DNA from: Bacteriovoracaceae bacterium UBA4097
GTDB lineage: Bacteria; Bdellovibrionota; Bacteriovoracia; Bacteriovoracales; Bacteriovoracaceae
DNA: 16,645 bases
Direction of reading: 5' to 3'
Assembly: GCA_002381765.1 (NCBI GenBank)
Contig: DFXX01000025.1
Coordinates: 22,676 to 39,320, forward strand
Below, one piece after another: positions 7,177-13,923 of the stretch. Made by a program: the position numbers and the translations under genes. The notes beneath the pieces were generated by a model. That model was given only the letters and a program-made list of their open reading frames with translations. It was not told the origin of the DNA and searched no databases. The stretch's first letter is position 1. Each line of letters starts with the position of its first letter.

Positions 7177-7902
7177 TTAATTCAACATTAAGTTTTCTAA
7201 AATAACCTGGGCGATTTCTTTTAGATTCGCTCTCTCTATCTCATGCTTTGAGTGCGAGATCATTCTGAAATCAGCGTGCTTAATCCATTGCTTTGTCAGG
7301 GTTGTTTCTTCTGTACTTACCATTCGGTCCTGATCTCCTAACATAAGTAGTACCGGTATACCAATATCGGCCACATCTTCTGAAGTCAGTCCATCAAGTT
7401 TCTGCAGATTCTGCATCATATGGGCGGTTGAGAGGAGAAGTGATTTCCATCTTTCGCCATGCTTGTCCGCAAGAGTTGCTGCAAAGGAAGGATATTTTTG
7501 AAGAAGATTTTCTGGGTTAAGCATAGGCAACTCTTTGCTTACCGACTGCTCAGACCAGTTGAACTTTGTTCCGTAGGTAAAGATTCTTGATATAGGTGAA
7601 GGACTAAAGTGGGCCTGGTGATAAAGAGCAACATAGGCACCCATGGAATGACCGAATATAATGAGATCATCGAGGGCATTCTTTTTAATATAGTCATCGA
7701 GTTCTTTGGCAAAAAAATCTATGCGAAACTCTTCCGGCCAACTCGTCTTTTTCCCGTGTCCCGAGAAATCAAAGGAAAGCAGAGTTGCTCCCTTATCTTT
7801 TAGTATCTCCATCAGAGGAAGAAAGTCCTGAGAGGTTCCTAGAGCGCCATGTAAGAAAAGAAGTGTAGGTGCGTTTTTCATAAAGATCATTTTACTCTTC
7901 AT
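7177..7902 (-). CDS. Alpha/beta-hydrolase fold protein
   Basis: This is a soluble alpha/beta hydrolase of 241 residues, a usual single-domain length. The oxyanion motif is FLHGALGT (16-23), the nucleophile elbow is GHSMGAY (Ser86), the acid is Asp192 in LGDQDRMV, and the base is His220 (or His217) in SHSKHEIE. No signal peptide is seen, so it is probably cytoplasmic. The substrate cannot be assigned; esterases, lipases, MenH-like and other hydrolases share this pattern. The start is uncertain: the ATG at 7902 has no visible ribosome site, while an ATG four codons later is preceded by AAGAG. The start codon is only 25 bases from that of the divergent DUF1653 gene. The response regulator gene follows after about 100 bases on the same strand. 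Confidence 0.82.
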   Translation of the reverse strand: MKSKMIFMKNAPTLLFLHGALGTSQDFLPLMEILKDKGATLLSFDFSGHGKKTSWPEEFRIDFFAKELDDYIKKNALDDLIIFGHSMGAYVALYHQAHFSPSPISRIFTYGTKFNWSEQSVSKELPMLNPENLLQKYPSFAATLADKHGERWKSLLLSTAHMMQNLQKLDGLTSEDVADIGIPVLLMLGDQDRMVSTEETTLTKQWIKHADFRMISHSKHEIERANLKEIAQVILENLMLN

Positions 7903-7915
7903 GATTAAAACTTGA

Positions 7916-7921
7916 TAGAAT
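7916..7921 (+). promoter_or_regulatory. Candidate -10 box for the DUF1653 gene (possibly leaderless)
   Basis: TAGAAT on the plus strand ends 6 bases before the ATG at 7928, so transcription would start at or next to the A of the start codon. No Shine-Dalgarno sequence is visible before that ATG. A poor -35 (TTTACT) lies 19 bases upstream. The reading is a leaderless mRNA, an inference from spacing alone. Confidence 0.35.
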
Positions 7922-7922
7922 A

Positions 7923-7928
7923 ATCATA
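7923..7928 (-). promoter_or_regulatory. Candidate -10 box for the hydrolase gene
   Basis: TATGAT on the minus strand (5 of 6 matches to consensus) lies 20 bases before the hydrolase ATG at 7902 and next to the -10 candidate of the divergent gene. No good -35 is visible. The two promoters would overlap and could compete. Confidence 0.3.
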
Positions 7929-8158
7929 TGAAAGAAATAAAATTAGGCGGCCTTTATCAGCACTATAAAGGCAGGAATTACATTGTGCGAGATCTCGCCC
8001 GGCATTCAGAAACCCTGGAATGGATGGTGGTCTATGAGTGTCTTTATGAAAATGAATTAGGCAAAATGTGGGTTAGACCTAAAGCTATGTTTGAGGAAGA
8101 GGTGGAAGTTGATGGAAAATTCAAACCACGATTTCGTTATCTGGAAGATCAGAGCTGA
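7928..8158 (+). CDS. DUF1653 family small protein
   Basis: This 76-residue protein matches the DUF1653 pattern along its whole length: GxYxHYKGRNYIV near the start, then RHSETLEWMVVYECLY, WVRPKAMF and a C-terminal PRFRYL. The family is small, soluble and widespread in bacteria; its biochemical function is not established, so I give none. The start fits the family's usual N-terminus. No ribosome site precedes the ATG, and a -10-like box sits directly before it, so the message may be leaderless. The last 10 bases overlap the 3' end of hrpB on the opposite strand. Confidence 0.88.
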   Translation: MKEIKLGGLYQHYKGRNYIVRDLARHSETLEWMVVYECLYENELGKMWVRPKAMFEEEVEVDGKFKPRFRYLEDQS

Positions 8159-10461
8159 CGCTTAAGAAGTATGGGTCTGGCCTCTTCTGGCACGTCTGGC
8201 CAATGATGACGAGGGTACTCTCTTTGCCATTCTCTTTTCATTTCCTGGTAAGTTTTCTTCCAGAAGCTCGCCAAGTCTTTTGTGACTTGTATGGGTCTCT
8301 TATGAGGACCCAGAAGTTTTATGGTTAAAGGGATGCGGCCATCTTTCAAGGTGGGAGTCGTTTTCAAACCATAAAAATCCTGAATTGGGGCCTCGACAAA
8401 GGGATCCAGCCCATAGGGGTAATAAATCTTGAGACTTCTTTTTCCTCCAAGGTTTATTTCAGAAGGCAGAATTTCATGAAGGGAAGAGATTCCTAGCTCG
8501 TTCTCTAGACTTGATTGAAAATAGTTATGTATATTTTCCCAGTTGAGTTCTTCCCACTGCTGAAGATAATCTTTAAGACTTATCCACTTCTCCAAATCTT
8601 GAGATGAATCGCCTTGAAGGCGCGACCAGTAATGGAGTTTTTGAAAGACTTCCTCTTCCTTCCATCTCTCCCATAATTTTTGAAACTGTCGCTCTCCCTG
8701 AATAAGAATTTTTTTCTTCAAATCTTCTGAGAGGTCGCCCCAGTTTAAGTTCAGGTTCTCTTCGTCCAGAAGGATACTTCCTAGCTTCGTAATTCTTTTA
8801 AATGAAAAGCTCTCATCGATAATCAAGGTTTCTTCTTCAGAGAAAGGAAAGGGAGTAAGCTCATAGAGCCACTCTTCTTCGATAGGTACGAGTTGAATCG
8901 CCTCCAGGCGGGGAGTGACGTCAAAAATTAGATAATAATCATCCGAGAGATCCCGCTGACTGGAATGAATTTTGAGAGTCTTTCCAGAGTAATGAATAAA
9001 ATCATGCTGCTTCTTGCGAATTTTTGAAGCCTGATCGATAAAGCCATAAAGAAGGGCCTTCTCCCAAGGGGAGGAATCATTTCCAGAATCCTTCAGATAA
9101 AACCCAAGCCTTCTCTCTAGTGCCCCGAAGTTATCCTTTTCTAAATTCTCACAAATATAGCGAAGAAGTTTCTTCTTCTCACTTAATCGAAAATCTCTTC
9201 CTGCTAAGAGGACTCGAGAAAGCCGAGCTCCTAAGGGATACTTCAGCATCTCTTGACCAATGTGAGTAAGCTTTTTATCTTCGATGGCACCGATCTTAAA
9301 CAGGAGCTCCTGGGCCTTCATCCATCGCTCAGGTGGGGGAGGTGTAAACCACTTGAGTTCTTGCTTAAACTGAGCACTCAATAGATAAATATCGGTGAGA
9401 TCGGCCTTAAGTATTTCAGGTATAGTAAATGGGCTTCTGCCCAGGTAATCCTGTTCACTATAAAGACGGAAACATTCACCATTTGAGAGTCGTCCTGCTC
9501 TACCAGCGCGCTGAATGGCAGAGGATTGAGTAATGGGCCTGTCTTCCAGGGTTTTAAGACCTGTCCAGGGAGAATATATCGCCTCTCTTTGAATACCACT
9601 ATCGATCACAATTTTTATGCCTGGAATCGTCAGAGAGCTTTCAGCGATATTGGTGGCAAGAATGATTTTTCTACTCGCTTGAGGCTCCAGAGCTTCATTC
9701 TGTTCCTCCTTCGAGAGTTCTGCATGGAGAAGATAGACCGATCCAAACTGATTTCCTAAATGATCTCTTACTTTTTGCATCTCTCTCATGCCAGGGAGAA
9801 ACACCAGAACATCGCCTGTAGAATGAATTAAGTTTTCAAGACATTTCTTGACTTTAACTTCCAGAGAAAGATTCAAGATACTTGGTTGATTGGGTAAGTA
9901 GTGAAGATCGACCTGATATTGCCGAGCCTCGATCTCAATTAAGCCAGCATCTGGAAATTCTTCCTGAAGTTTCACATCCATGGTTGCTGACATAAGAATA
10001 ACTTTTAAATCCGGACGGGAGATTTGCAGGCTTCGTATGAAGGCCAGGGCAACATCGGTTTCGATATGCCTTTCATGAAATTCATCCAGAATGATGGTTC
10101 CTACATCAGGGAGATGAGCGTTTTGCAGTAAGAGCCTCAGAAAGGTGCCCTCAGTATAAAAGACGAGTTTAGAATCAGGTGTAAGATTTTTCTCGAAGCG
10201 GAAGTGATAGCCGATCTCTTTTCCGAGCTCGAGTCCCTCTTCATAGGCGATTCGAGTTGCCGCAAGCTTAGCAGCAAGGCGGCGAGGCTCCAGCACCAGG
10301 ACTTTTTTTTCTGATATTTGGGCAAGCCTCCAGGGAAGTCGGGTAGTCTTTCCCGAGCCGGGGCTTGCCTTGACGATAACGGTCGAGTGTCTTTGCCAAA
10401 TATCAGCTATATTATCGAGATATGAGTCTATAGGGAGTGAGAGACGCTCATTTTGTTTCAT
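8149..10461 (-). CDS. hrpB: ATP-dependent helicase HrpB
   Basis: This is a DEAH-box (DEFH subtype) RNA helicase of the HrpB family. Helicase motifs appear in order: KASPGSGKTT (Walker A, residues 31-40), LEPRRLAA (58-65), DEFHER (126-131, motif II), SAT (158-160), the motif V region ATNIAESSLTIPG (269-281) and QRAGRAGR (317-324, motif VI). A HA2-like helical region follows (about 350-440), and the C-terminal HrpB domain is recognisable near LGGKRSLKIYYPYG and IKLLGPHKRPIQVTKDLASF. The length, 770 residues, is slightly below E. coli HrpB (about 810). The cellular role of HrpB is poorly defined despite its wide distribution. It is divergent from ychJ, with 70 bases between start codons, and its 3' end overlaps the DUF1653 gene. 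The ribosome site is weak. Confidence 0.93.
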   Translation of the reverse strand: MKQNERLSLPIDSYLDNIADIWQRHSTVIVKASPGSGKTTRLPWRLAQISEKKVLVLEPRRLAAKLAATRIAYEEGLELGKEIGYHFRFEKNLTPDSKLVFYTEGTFLRLLLQNAHLPDVGTIILDEFHERHIETDVALAFIRSLQISRPDLKVILMSATMDVKLQEEFPDAGLIEIEARQYQVDLHYLPNQPSILNLSLEVKVKKCLENLIHSTGDVLVFLPGMREMQKVRDHLGNQFGSVYLLHAELSKEEQNEALEPQASRKIILATNIAESSLTIPGIKIVIDSGIQREAIYSPWTGLKTLEDRPITQSSAIQRAGRAGRLSNGECFRLYSEQDYLGRSPFTIPEILKADLTDIYLLSAQFKQELKWFTPPPPERWMKAQELLFKIGAIEDKKLTHIGQEMLKYPLGARLSRVLLAGRDFRLSEKKKLLRYICENLEKDNFGALERRLGFYLKDSGNDSSPWEKALLYGFIDQASKIRKKQHDFIHYSGKTLKIHSSQRDLSDDYYLIFDVTPRLEAIQLVPIEEEWLYELTPFPFSEEETLIIDESFSFKRITKLGSILLDEENLNLNWGDLSEDLKKKILIQGERQFQKLWERWKEEEVFQKLHYWSRLQGDSSQDLEKWISLKDYLQQWEELNWENIHNYFQSSLENELGISSLHEILPSEINLGGKRSLKIYYPYGLDPFVEAPIQDFYGLKTTPTLKDGRIPLTIKLLGPHKRPIQVTKDLASFWKKTYQEMKREWQREYPRHHWPDVPEEARPILLKRQL

Positions 10462-10478
10462 AGAGAACCAAGATTTAA

Positions 10479-10507
10479 TTGAATCTTTCTCATCTTACCT
10501 TGATAAT
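10479..10507 (+). promoter_or_regulatory. Candidate promoter of ychJ
   Basis: TTGAAT (10479-10484) and GATAAT (10502-10507) are separated by exactly 17 bases, a good sigma-70-type arrangement. Transcription would start near 10514, leaving a leader of about 18 bases that contains the TAGGAG ribosome site. The -10 box overlaps the -10 box of the opposite promoter for hrpB. Confidence 0.5.
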
Positions 10508-10532
10508 AGGAGAATTCCTAGGAGTAGAACAA
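10503..10532 (-). promoter_or_regulatory. Candidate promoter of hrpB
   Basis: On the minus strand TTGTTC (10532-10527) and TATTAT (10508-10503) are 18 bases apart. The -10 is good and the -35 weak. Transcription would start near 10496, giving a leader of about 35 bases. It shares five bases of its -10 with the ychJ promoter on the other strand. Confidence 0.35.
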
Positions 10533-11038
10533 TGTCATTATGCCCATGCCGGTCTATGGACCAAAAAAAATTGAATTATACCGAATGCTGTGAGCCTTTT
10601 CTCACAGGTGTTAAGAAGGCCCCTACCGCGGAAGCTCTCATGCGGTCACGATATGCTGCTTATGTGGTGAAGAATATCGATTATATTGATGGAACACAGA
10701 TCGTACTTGAAAATGAAAAGTTCGATAAAGATGAGGCACGTAAATGGGCCGATAGCTCTGAGTGGATGGGACTTGAGATCAAGAAAACGCAGAAAGGTGG
10801 AGCAGCGGATAGTACAGGTGTGGTGGAATTTGTCGCTCACTATAAAGATAAGGCAAGTGGAACTGAGCTTCATCACCATGAGACATCTCTTTTTCAAAAG
10901 CAAGATGGAGATTGGAAGTTTAAAGAAGGCCAGATTCATGGAGCTCAGCCAGTTAAGCGTCTAGAGCCAAAAGTTGGTCGTAATGACCCTTGCTCTTGTG
11001 GTTCTGGTAAAAAATTCAAGAAATGCTGTGGCCTTTGA
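10532..11038 (+). CDS. ychJ: YchJ-family (UPF0225) protein with SEC-C zinc motifs
   Basis: This 168-residue soluble protein has the layout of YchJ/UPF0225: a cysteine cluster at each end and a NTF2-like middle. The C-terminal motif is the standard SEC-C zinc site, GRNDPCSCGSGKKFKKCCG (149-167). The N-terminal one, CPCRSMDQKKLNYTECC (4-20), keeps CPC and CC but lacks the usual GSG. The block APTAEALMRSRYAAYV (30-45) is diagnostic. SEC-C motifs bind zinc and in SecA contact SecB and ribosomes; the role of YchJ itself is not established. I chose the ATG at 10532, with TAGGAG before it; a longer frame from 10370 overlaps hrpB and looks random. The gene runs into the next one at a TGATG junction. 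Confidence 0.9.
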   Translation: MSLCPCRSMDQKKLNYTECCEPFLTGVKKAPTAEALMRSRYAAYVVKNIDYIDGTQIVLENEKFDKDEARKWADSSEWMGLEIKKTQKGGAADSTGVVEFVAHYKDKASGTELHHHETSLFQKQDGDWKFKEGQIHGAQPVKRLEPKVGRNDPCSCGSGKKFKKCCGL

Positions 11039-11514
11039 TGAAGGACTTGCTGTTAAAAGAACTTCTTGATCGGTCTAAAAAAGAACTGGCAGAATTAGAG
11101 GTAGCGGCGAAATCCAATCGGGATTTCGCTACTGACCAGGAATTTAAGGCCGAAAGTAAATATGATACTCGCGCTCTGGAGGCTTCCTATCTTGCTAGTG
11201 CCGAGGCCAAACGAGTGGAAGAAATTAAGCTTGAGATCCAAATTCTGGAAGAAATCGATCTGGAGGCTTCCCGGAAATTAGGGGAAATCAGCATCGGCGC
11301 CTTAGTGGAGCTTCTTTATAAGGATCAGAAAAGACTGTATTTTCTGATTCCTACCGCTGGGGGAACTCTCTTAAAGGTGAAGAATGAGGCGGTTTTAGTG
11401 GTTTCTGTTTTCTCCCCTATCGGGGATGCCCTGATGGGTCTAAAAACAGGAGATGAATTTGAAGTCGAAACTCCAAAAGAGAGCAGAAATTATCAGGTAC
11501 TTTCCTTCCAATAA
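11038..11514 (+). CDS. GreA/GreB-like protein (coiled coil plus C-terminal Gre domain)
   Basis: The protein resembles transcript-cleavage factors GreA/GreB and their relatives, which act in the secondary channel of RNA polymerase. Residues 5-80 are charged and helical, suitable for a coiled-coil hairpin, with the block KAESKYDTRALEASYLA (37-53) seen in this Gre-like subgroup. The C-terminal part contains FSPIGDALMGLKTGDEFEVE (125-144), the typical GreA/B C-terminal (FKBP-like) signature, ending in YQVLSF. At 158 residues it has the size of GreA. Whether the loop residues support cleavage, or whether it is a Gre-like competitor, cannot be decided here. I chose the ATG at 11038, which overlaps the ychJ stop as TGATG; no ribosome site is visible, so translation is probably coupled to ychJ. 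Confidence 0.78.
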   Translation: MKDLLLKELLDRSKKELAELEVAAKSNRDFATDQEFKAESKYDTRALEASYLASAEAKRVEEIKLEIQILEEIDLEASRKLGEISIGALVELLYKDQKRLYFLIPTAGGTLLKVKNEAVLVVSVFSPIGDALMGLKTGDEFEVETPKESRNYQVLSFQ

Positions 11515-11592
11515 TTTTCAAAAAATTGAATTAGTCAGGATATTTACTTAAAGGAATAGAGACATTTCCCGATAAGGCTAAAAGAGGTTCAC

Positions 11593-11934
11593 ATGAAGTT
11601 TCTTTTAGTCTTGGCCCTTTTCATTTTTCATTTTCCCCTTAAGGCCGAAGTCAATCCGGGCCAAGTAGAGAGTATGCTGGAGCAGATGGTGCGTGAGAAT
11701 GTAATCTCTGCTCATGAAGCCCAGAAGGCCAAGATCCGTCTGAGAACCATGAAGCCCAAGCAATGGGCCGAAATAAATAAGCAGGCGACAAAGATAGCCT
11801 CTCGTTCTCCGGCCTCAGTGAGCTCTCATAACCGCATTGAAGAATTTCATAAAATCAATTTAGATGGGGCGCAGTTCAAGCAGATTCAGGACGATATTAA
11901 AAAAATTATGCCTGAATATCGAAATCAGAAATAA
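11593..11934 (+). CDS. Small exported protein of unknown function
   Basis: This 113-residue protein begins with a signal peptide (MKFLLVLALFIFHFPLKA, cleavage likely before EVNP), so the mature part, about 95 residues, is probably periplasmic. The mature part is highly charged and predicted helical, with many Lys, Glu and Gln and no cysteines, and shows no motif I recognise. The ATG has AGAGG 5 bases upstream. The 78-base gap after the Gre-like gene suggests its own promoter, though I could not find a convincing one. It converges on the YkvA-like gene with only 7 bases between stop codons. It may be lineage-specific. Confidence 0.7.
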   Translation: MKFLLVLALFIFHFPLKAEVNPGQVESMLEQMVRENVISAHEAQKAKIRLRTMKPKQWAEINKQATKIASRSPASVSSHNRIEEFHKINLDGAQFKQIQDDIKKIMPEYRNQK

Positions 11935-11941
11935 TTTTTTA

Positions 11942-12289
11942 TTAGTAAGGATCCGGAACGTAACTCCAAAGATTCTTTTTGATAAATCTGGGAACGATAC
12001 AACCAAACATTCGAGCAAAATTTCTTAGCATAGCAAAGCTCTTCATCCCCCATGGGTAATGTGAGAGTAGAAGACTGCTATCCAGCACGGTAAAGAAATA
12101 ATCCAAAACCATGGCCATCATCACTAAATCATCCAATTGACCGAGGATGGGTTTCGAGTCAGGAATCAAATCAAAGGGTGAGATGATCAAAAACAGAAGA
12201 AAGAAAATAATCTTCTTATCACGAGAAGGAATGCGCTTATCCCGCGCCAGTTGCATGATAAAAATTTTTAGTTTTTTAAAAAATCTCAC
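11942..12289 (-). CDS. YkvA-like DUF1232 membrane protein
   Basis: This 115-residue protein carries the DUF1232 (YkvA) signature: a hydrophobic segment running into ISPFDLIPDSKPILGQLDDL (36-55), which is the family hallmark. It has one or two membrane segments and a basic N-terminus (MRFFKKLKIF) and C-terminus. Function of the family is not established. The start is GTG at 12289, preceded by GAAAGGGG inside the end of the MAPEG-like gene; the two genes overlap by 14 bases, so they are co-transcribed and probably coupled in translation. The Ile-Pro-Asp and Leu-Asp-Asp core is intact. Confidence 0.82.
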   Translation of the reverse strand: MRFFKKLKIFIMQLARDKRIPSRDKKIIFFLLFLIISPFDLIPDSKPILGQLDDLVMMAMVLDYFFTVLDSSLLLSHYPWGMKSFAMLRNFARMFGCIVPRFIKKNLWSYVPDPY

Positions 12290-12692
12290 TGGCCCCTTTC
12301 AAAATAAGGTTAACCGATAAGACTAAAAGAATTATGAAAGTAATGGCCACACCCGCTGATCTCTGCCAGCTTACCAGATGGCTTTTTGAAATACCTATAA
12401 AATGAAAAATGCGCGCTAAAGTAAGACCTATACCTATCGAATGCAAGAAGGCATCTCCTCGCATGGTTACTTCGTCCATCGCAAGAAGCAAAAGGATAAA
12501 GGGCACATACTCCATGAAATTTCCATGAATTCTGATGGCCTTAAAGAGGGGGTCTTTGGGATGAGTATCATGCCCCAGGCCCTTTTTCTCTTTCCAGCGG
12601 TATCTAATAACATTAACGGATAGTAGAAAATACATTATACCGAGAACGCCAGCGTACAAGAGAGTGATTTTAGGGATTGGTAAGAGGTTCAT
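12276..12692 (-). CDS. MAPEG-family (YecN-like) integral membrane protein
   Basis: This small membrane protein of 138 residues has about four transmembrane helices. The conserved block IRIHGNFMEYVPFILLLL (53-70) and the later ARIFHFIGISK (93-103) are typical of MAPEG proteins (membrane-associated proteins in eicosanoid and glutathione metabolism). Bacterial members of the YecN type may be glutathione-dependent, but no substrate is known. I chose the ATG at 12692, with AAAGGAG 6 bases before it; a longer frame to 12746 adds 18 residues and lacks this site. It overlaps the end of tcdA by 23 bases and the YkvA-like gene by 14, forming a compact operon. Confidence 0.82.
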   Translation of the reverse strand: MNLLPIPKITLLYAGVLGIMYFLLSVNVIRYRWKEKKGLGHDTHPKDPLFKAIRIHGNFMEYVPFILLLLAMDEVTMRGDAFLHSIGIGLTLARIFHFIGISKSHLVSWQRSAGVAITFIILLVLSVNLILKGASEIF

Positions 12693-13479
12693 TGGCCACT
12701 CCTTTAGTAAGTTCACGCAGGACAAGGGAAGTCGCCGCAAAAGCAAAGGCGCCGGTTACAAAGCTCGCCGAACCAAAGCCTTCTGAGCAGTCCATGTTTT
12801 TAGCAAAGCCTGGAGGCTTAAAGGTAGTGCATCCATTGGCAGTAGGATAGACGGCGCGCTCATGAGACCATACTGCCCACACTCCAAAATCTCCCTTGTT
12901 CTCCTTGGGAAAGCCGAATTCTTGTCTTAGAGTTTTTCTGAGCCTTGAAAGGAGGCGATCATTCTGGGAAAAGGACATATCAGATATTCTTATTTGCAGA
13001 GGATCGATCTTACCTCCGGCCCCACCCATGACGATGAGAGGAATATTATTTTTTTTACAATAATCGATGAGATGGCATTTATTGGTAAAATCATCGCAGG
13101 CATCGATGACAAAATCATAAGTCTTATCAAAGATATTATCTAAATTCTTAGGACTAAAAAAACACTGCTTGGTGTCCACTTCACAGAAGGGGTTAATCAG
13201 TGCAACTCTCTCCTTCATCACATCGATCTTGAATTTTCCCACGGTTCCATTAAGGGCATGCACTTGTCGATTGATGTTTGTGACACAGACATCATCCAGA
13301 TCCACTAAGGTCATGGCACCAATACCTGTTCGGGCCAAGGATTCAGCGACCCAAGAGCCGACTCCGCCAATTCCTATCACAAGTATGCGGGCCTCTTTGA
13401 TGCGGGCGAGGGCCCTTAAACCAAATAGCCGTCCAATTCCACCAAATCGATTTTCATAATCCTGGGGTATATCGCTCAT
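12670..13479 (-). CDS. tcdA: tRNA threonylcarbamoyladenosine dehydratase
   Basis: TcdA (also CsdL) is an E1-like enzyme that uses ATP to cyclise the t6A base at position 37 of ANN-decoding tRNAs into ct6A. The adenylation fold is clear: GIGGVGSW (36-43), LVDLDDV with NINRQ (58-72) and IDACDD (125-130). The C-terminal half holds ANGCTTFKPPG and DCSEGFGSASF, with a conserved cysteine (Cys231), as in the family. The length, 269 residues, equals E. coli TcdA (268). The ATG at 13479 follows AGAGGGAAAT. The sulphur-transfer partners CsdA and CsdE, neighbours of this gene in E. coli, are not present here. It leads an operon with the MAPEG- and YkvA-like genes, although these have no known link to tRNA. 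Confidence 0.93.
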   Translation of the reverse strand: MSDIPQDYENRFGGIGRLFGLRALARIKEARILVIGIGGVGSWVAESLARTGIGAMTLVDLDDVCVTNINRQVHALNGTVGKFKIDVMKERVALINPFCEVDTKQCFFSPKNLDNIFDKTYDFVIDACDDFTNKCHLIDYCKKNNIPLIVMGGAGGKIDPLQIRISDMSFSQNDRLLSRLRKTLRQEFGFPKENKGDFGVWAVWSHERAVYPTANGCTTFKPPGFAKNMDCSEGFGSASFVTGAFAFAATSLVLRELTKGVANEPLTNP

Positions 13480-13521
13480 ATTTCCCTCTAAAACGTGTCT
13501 TCATTTAAAATTGGTCTAACC

Positions 13522-13550
13522 AGTATAACGGTAAGTAAAAAGATTGTCTC
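13522..13550 (-). promoter_or_regulatory. Candidate promoter of the tcdA operon
   Basis: On the minus strand GAGACA (13550-13545) and TATACT (13527-13522) are 17 bases apart, 4 and 5 matches to the sigma-70 hexamers. Transcription would start near 13515, giving a leader of about 36 bases before the tcdA ATG. Confidence 0.45.
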
Positions 13551-13645
13551 TCACCCTAAACTTGGTCTTTTTCCCTTTATCTCTAGATATTTAGCTCGCT
13601 TGCCATGAAAATAAGCAGGGTCCGTGAGGAGGGGACTAATAATTG

Positions 13646-13661
13646 TGGCAGTTCACTGCTA
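13646..13661. repeat. 16-base near-palindrome, possible operator
   Basis: TGGCAGT and ACTGCTA are inverted repeats separated by TC, with one mismatch. As RNA the loop would be too small, so a protein-binding site on DNA is more likely. No regulator can be named. Confidence 0.3.
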
Positions 13662-13707
13662 ACTATTCTTAACCTCGGAGAGTTTTCATTATTTTAAGAA
13701 ATGAACA

Positions 13708-13735
13708 TTGTATTTCATTTTTAGGGTAGTAAAAT
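13708..13735 (+). promoter_or_regulatory. Weak promoter candidate for the vWA/OMP/TPR operon
   Basis: TTGTAT (13708-13713) and TAAAAT (13730-13735) are 16 bases apart. The -10 is good, the -35 poor. If used, it gives a leader of about 180 bases. I found no better candidate nearer the gene. Confidence 0.22.
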
Positions 13736-13923
13736 AGGCGAGTAACCACATTTCTTTTTTCTCGATTTTGTTGTTGGACGTTAAATCAAGCTGCACGTAA
13801 GTAGAATCCAAAATCCGAGAAGAACCGCAAAGCTTAATAGTCTTATTTCTAGAGGTGAGTCTTCTTACCAATAGAAATAAAAAACGGCTGTAAGCTTATT
13901 AGCGCTCCTTTAGGAGTCTAGTC

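Larger units (their letters stand above)
13480..13923. other. 444-base divergent intergenic region
   Basis: This is the only gap over 300 bases. It separates tcdA (leftward) from the vWA lipoprotein operon (rightward). I see the tcdA promoter candidate at the left end, a near-perfect 16-base inverted repeat at 13646-13661, an AT-only inverted repeat at 13699-13720, a weak rightward promoter candidate at 13708-13735, and the ribosome site of the lipoprotein gene at 13912-13916. No convincing small gene or RNA is visible; the open stretch of 60 codons on the minus strand (13871-13689) starts with TTG without a ribosome site and looks random. Confidence 0.6.

Noticed and set aside
11513..11527. 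AATTTT/AAAATT inverted repeat after the Gre-like gene
   Set aside because: It is only A and T with a 3-base loop; too unstable to call a terminator.
13699..13720. AAATGAA/TTCATTT inverted repeat as a terminator
   Set aside because: The stem is nearly pure AT with an 8-base loop, and it lies between divergent genes where no terminator is needed.
13689..13871. 60-codon open frame on the minus strand in the 444-base gap
   Set aside because: It starts with TTG, has no ribosome site and no recognisable composition or motif; it looks like chance in AT-rich DNA.
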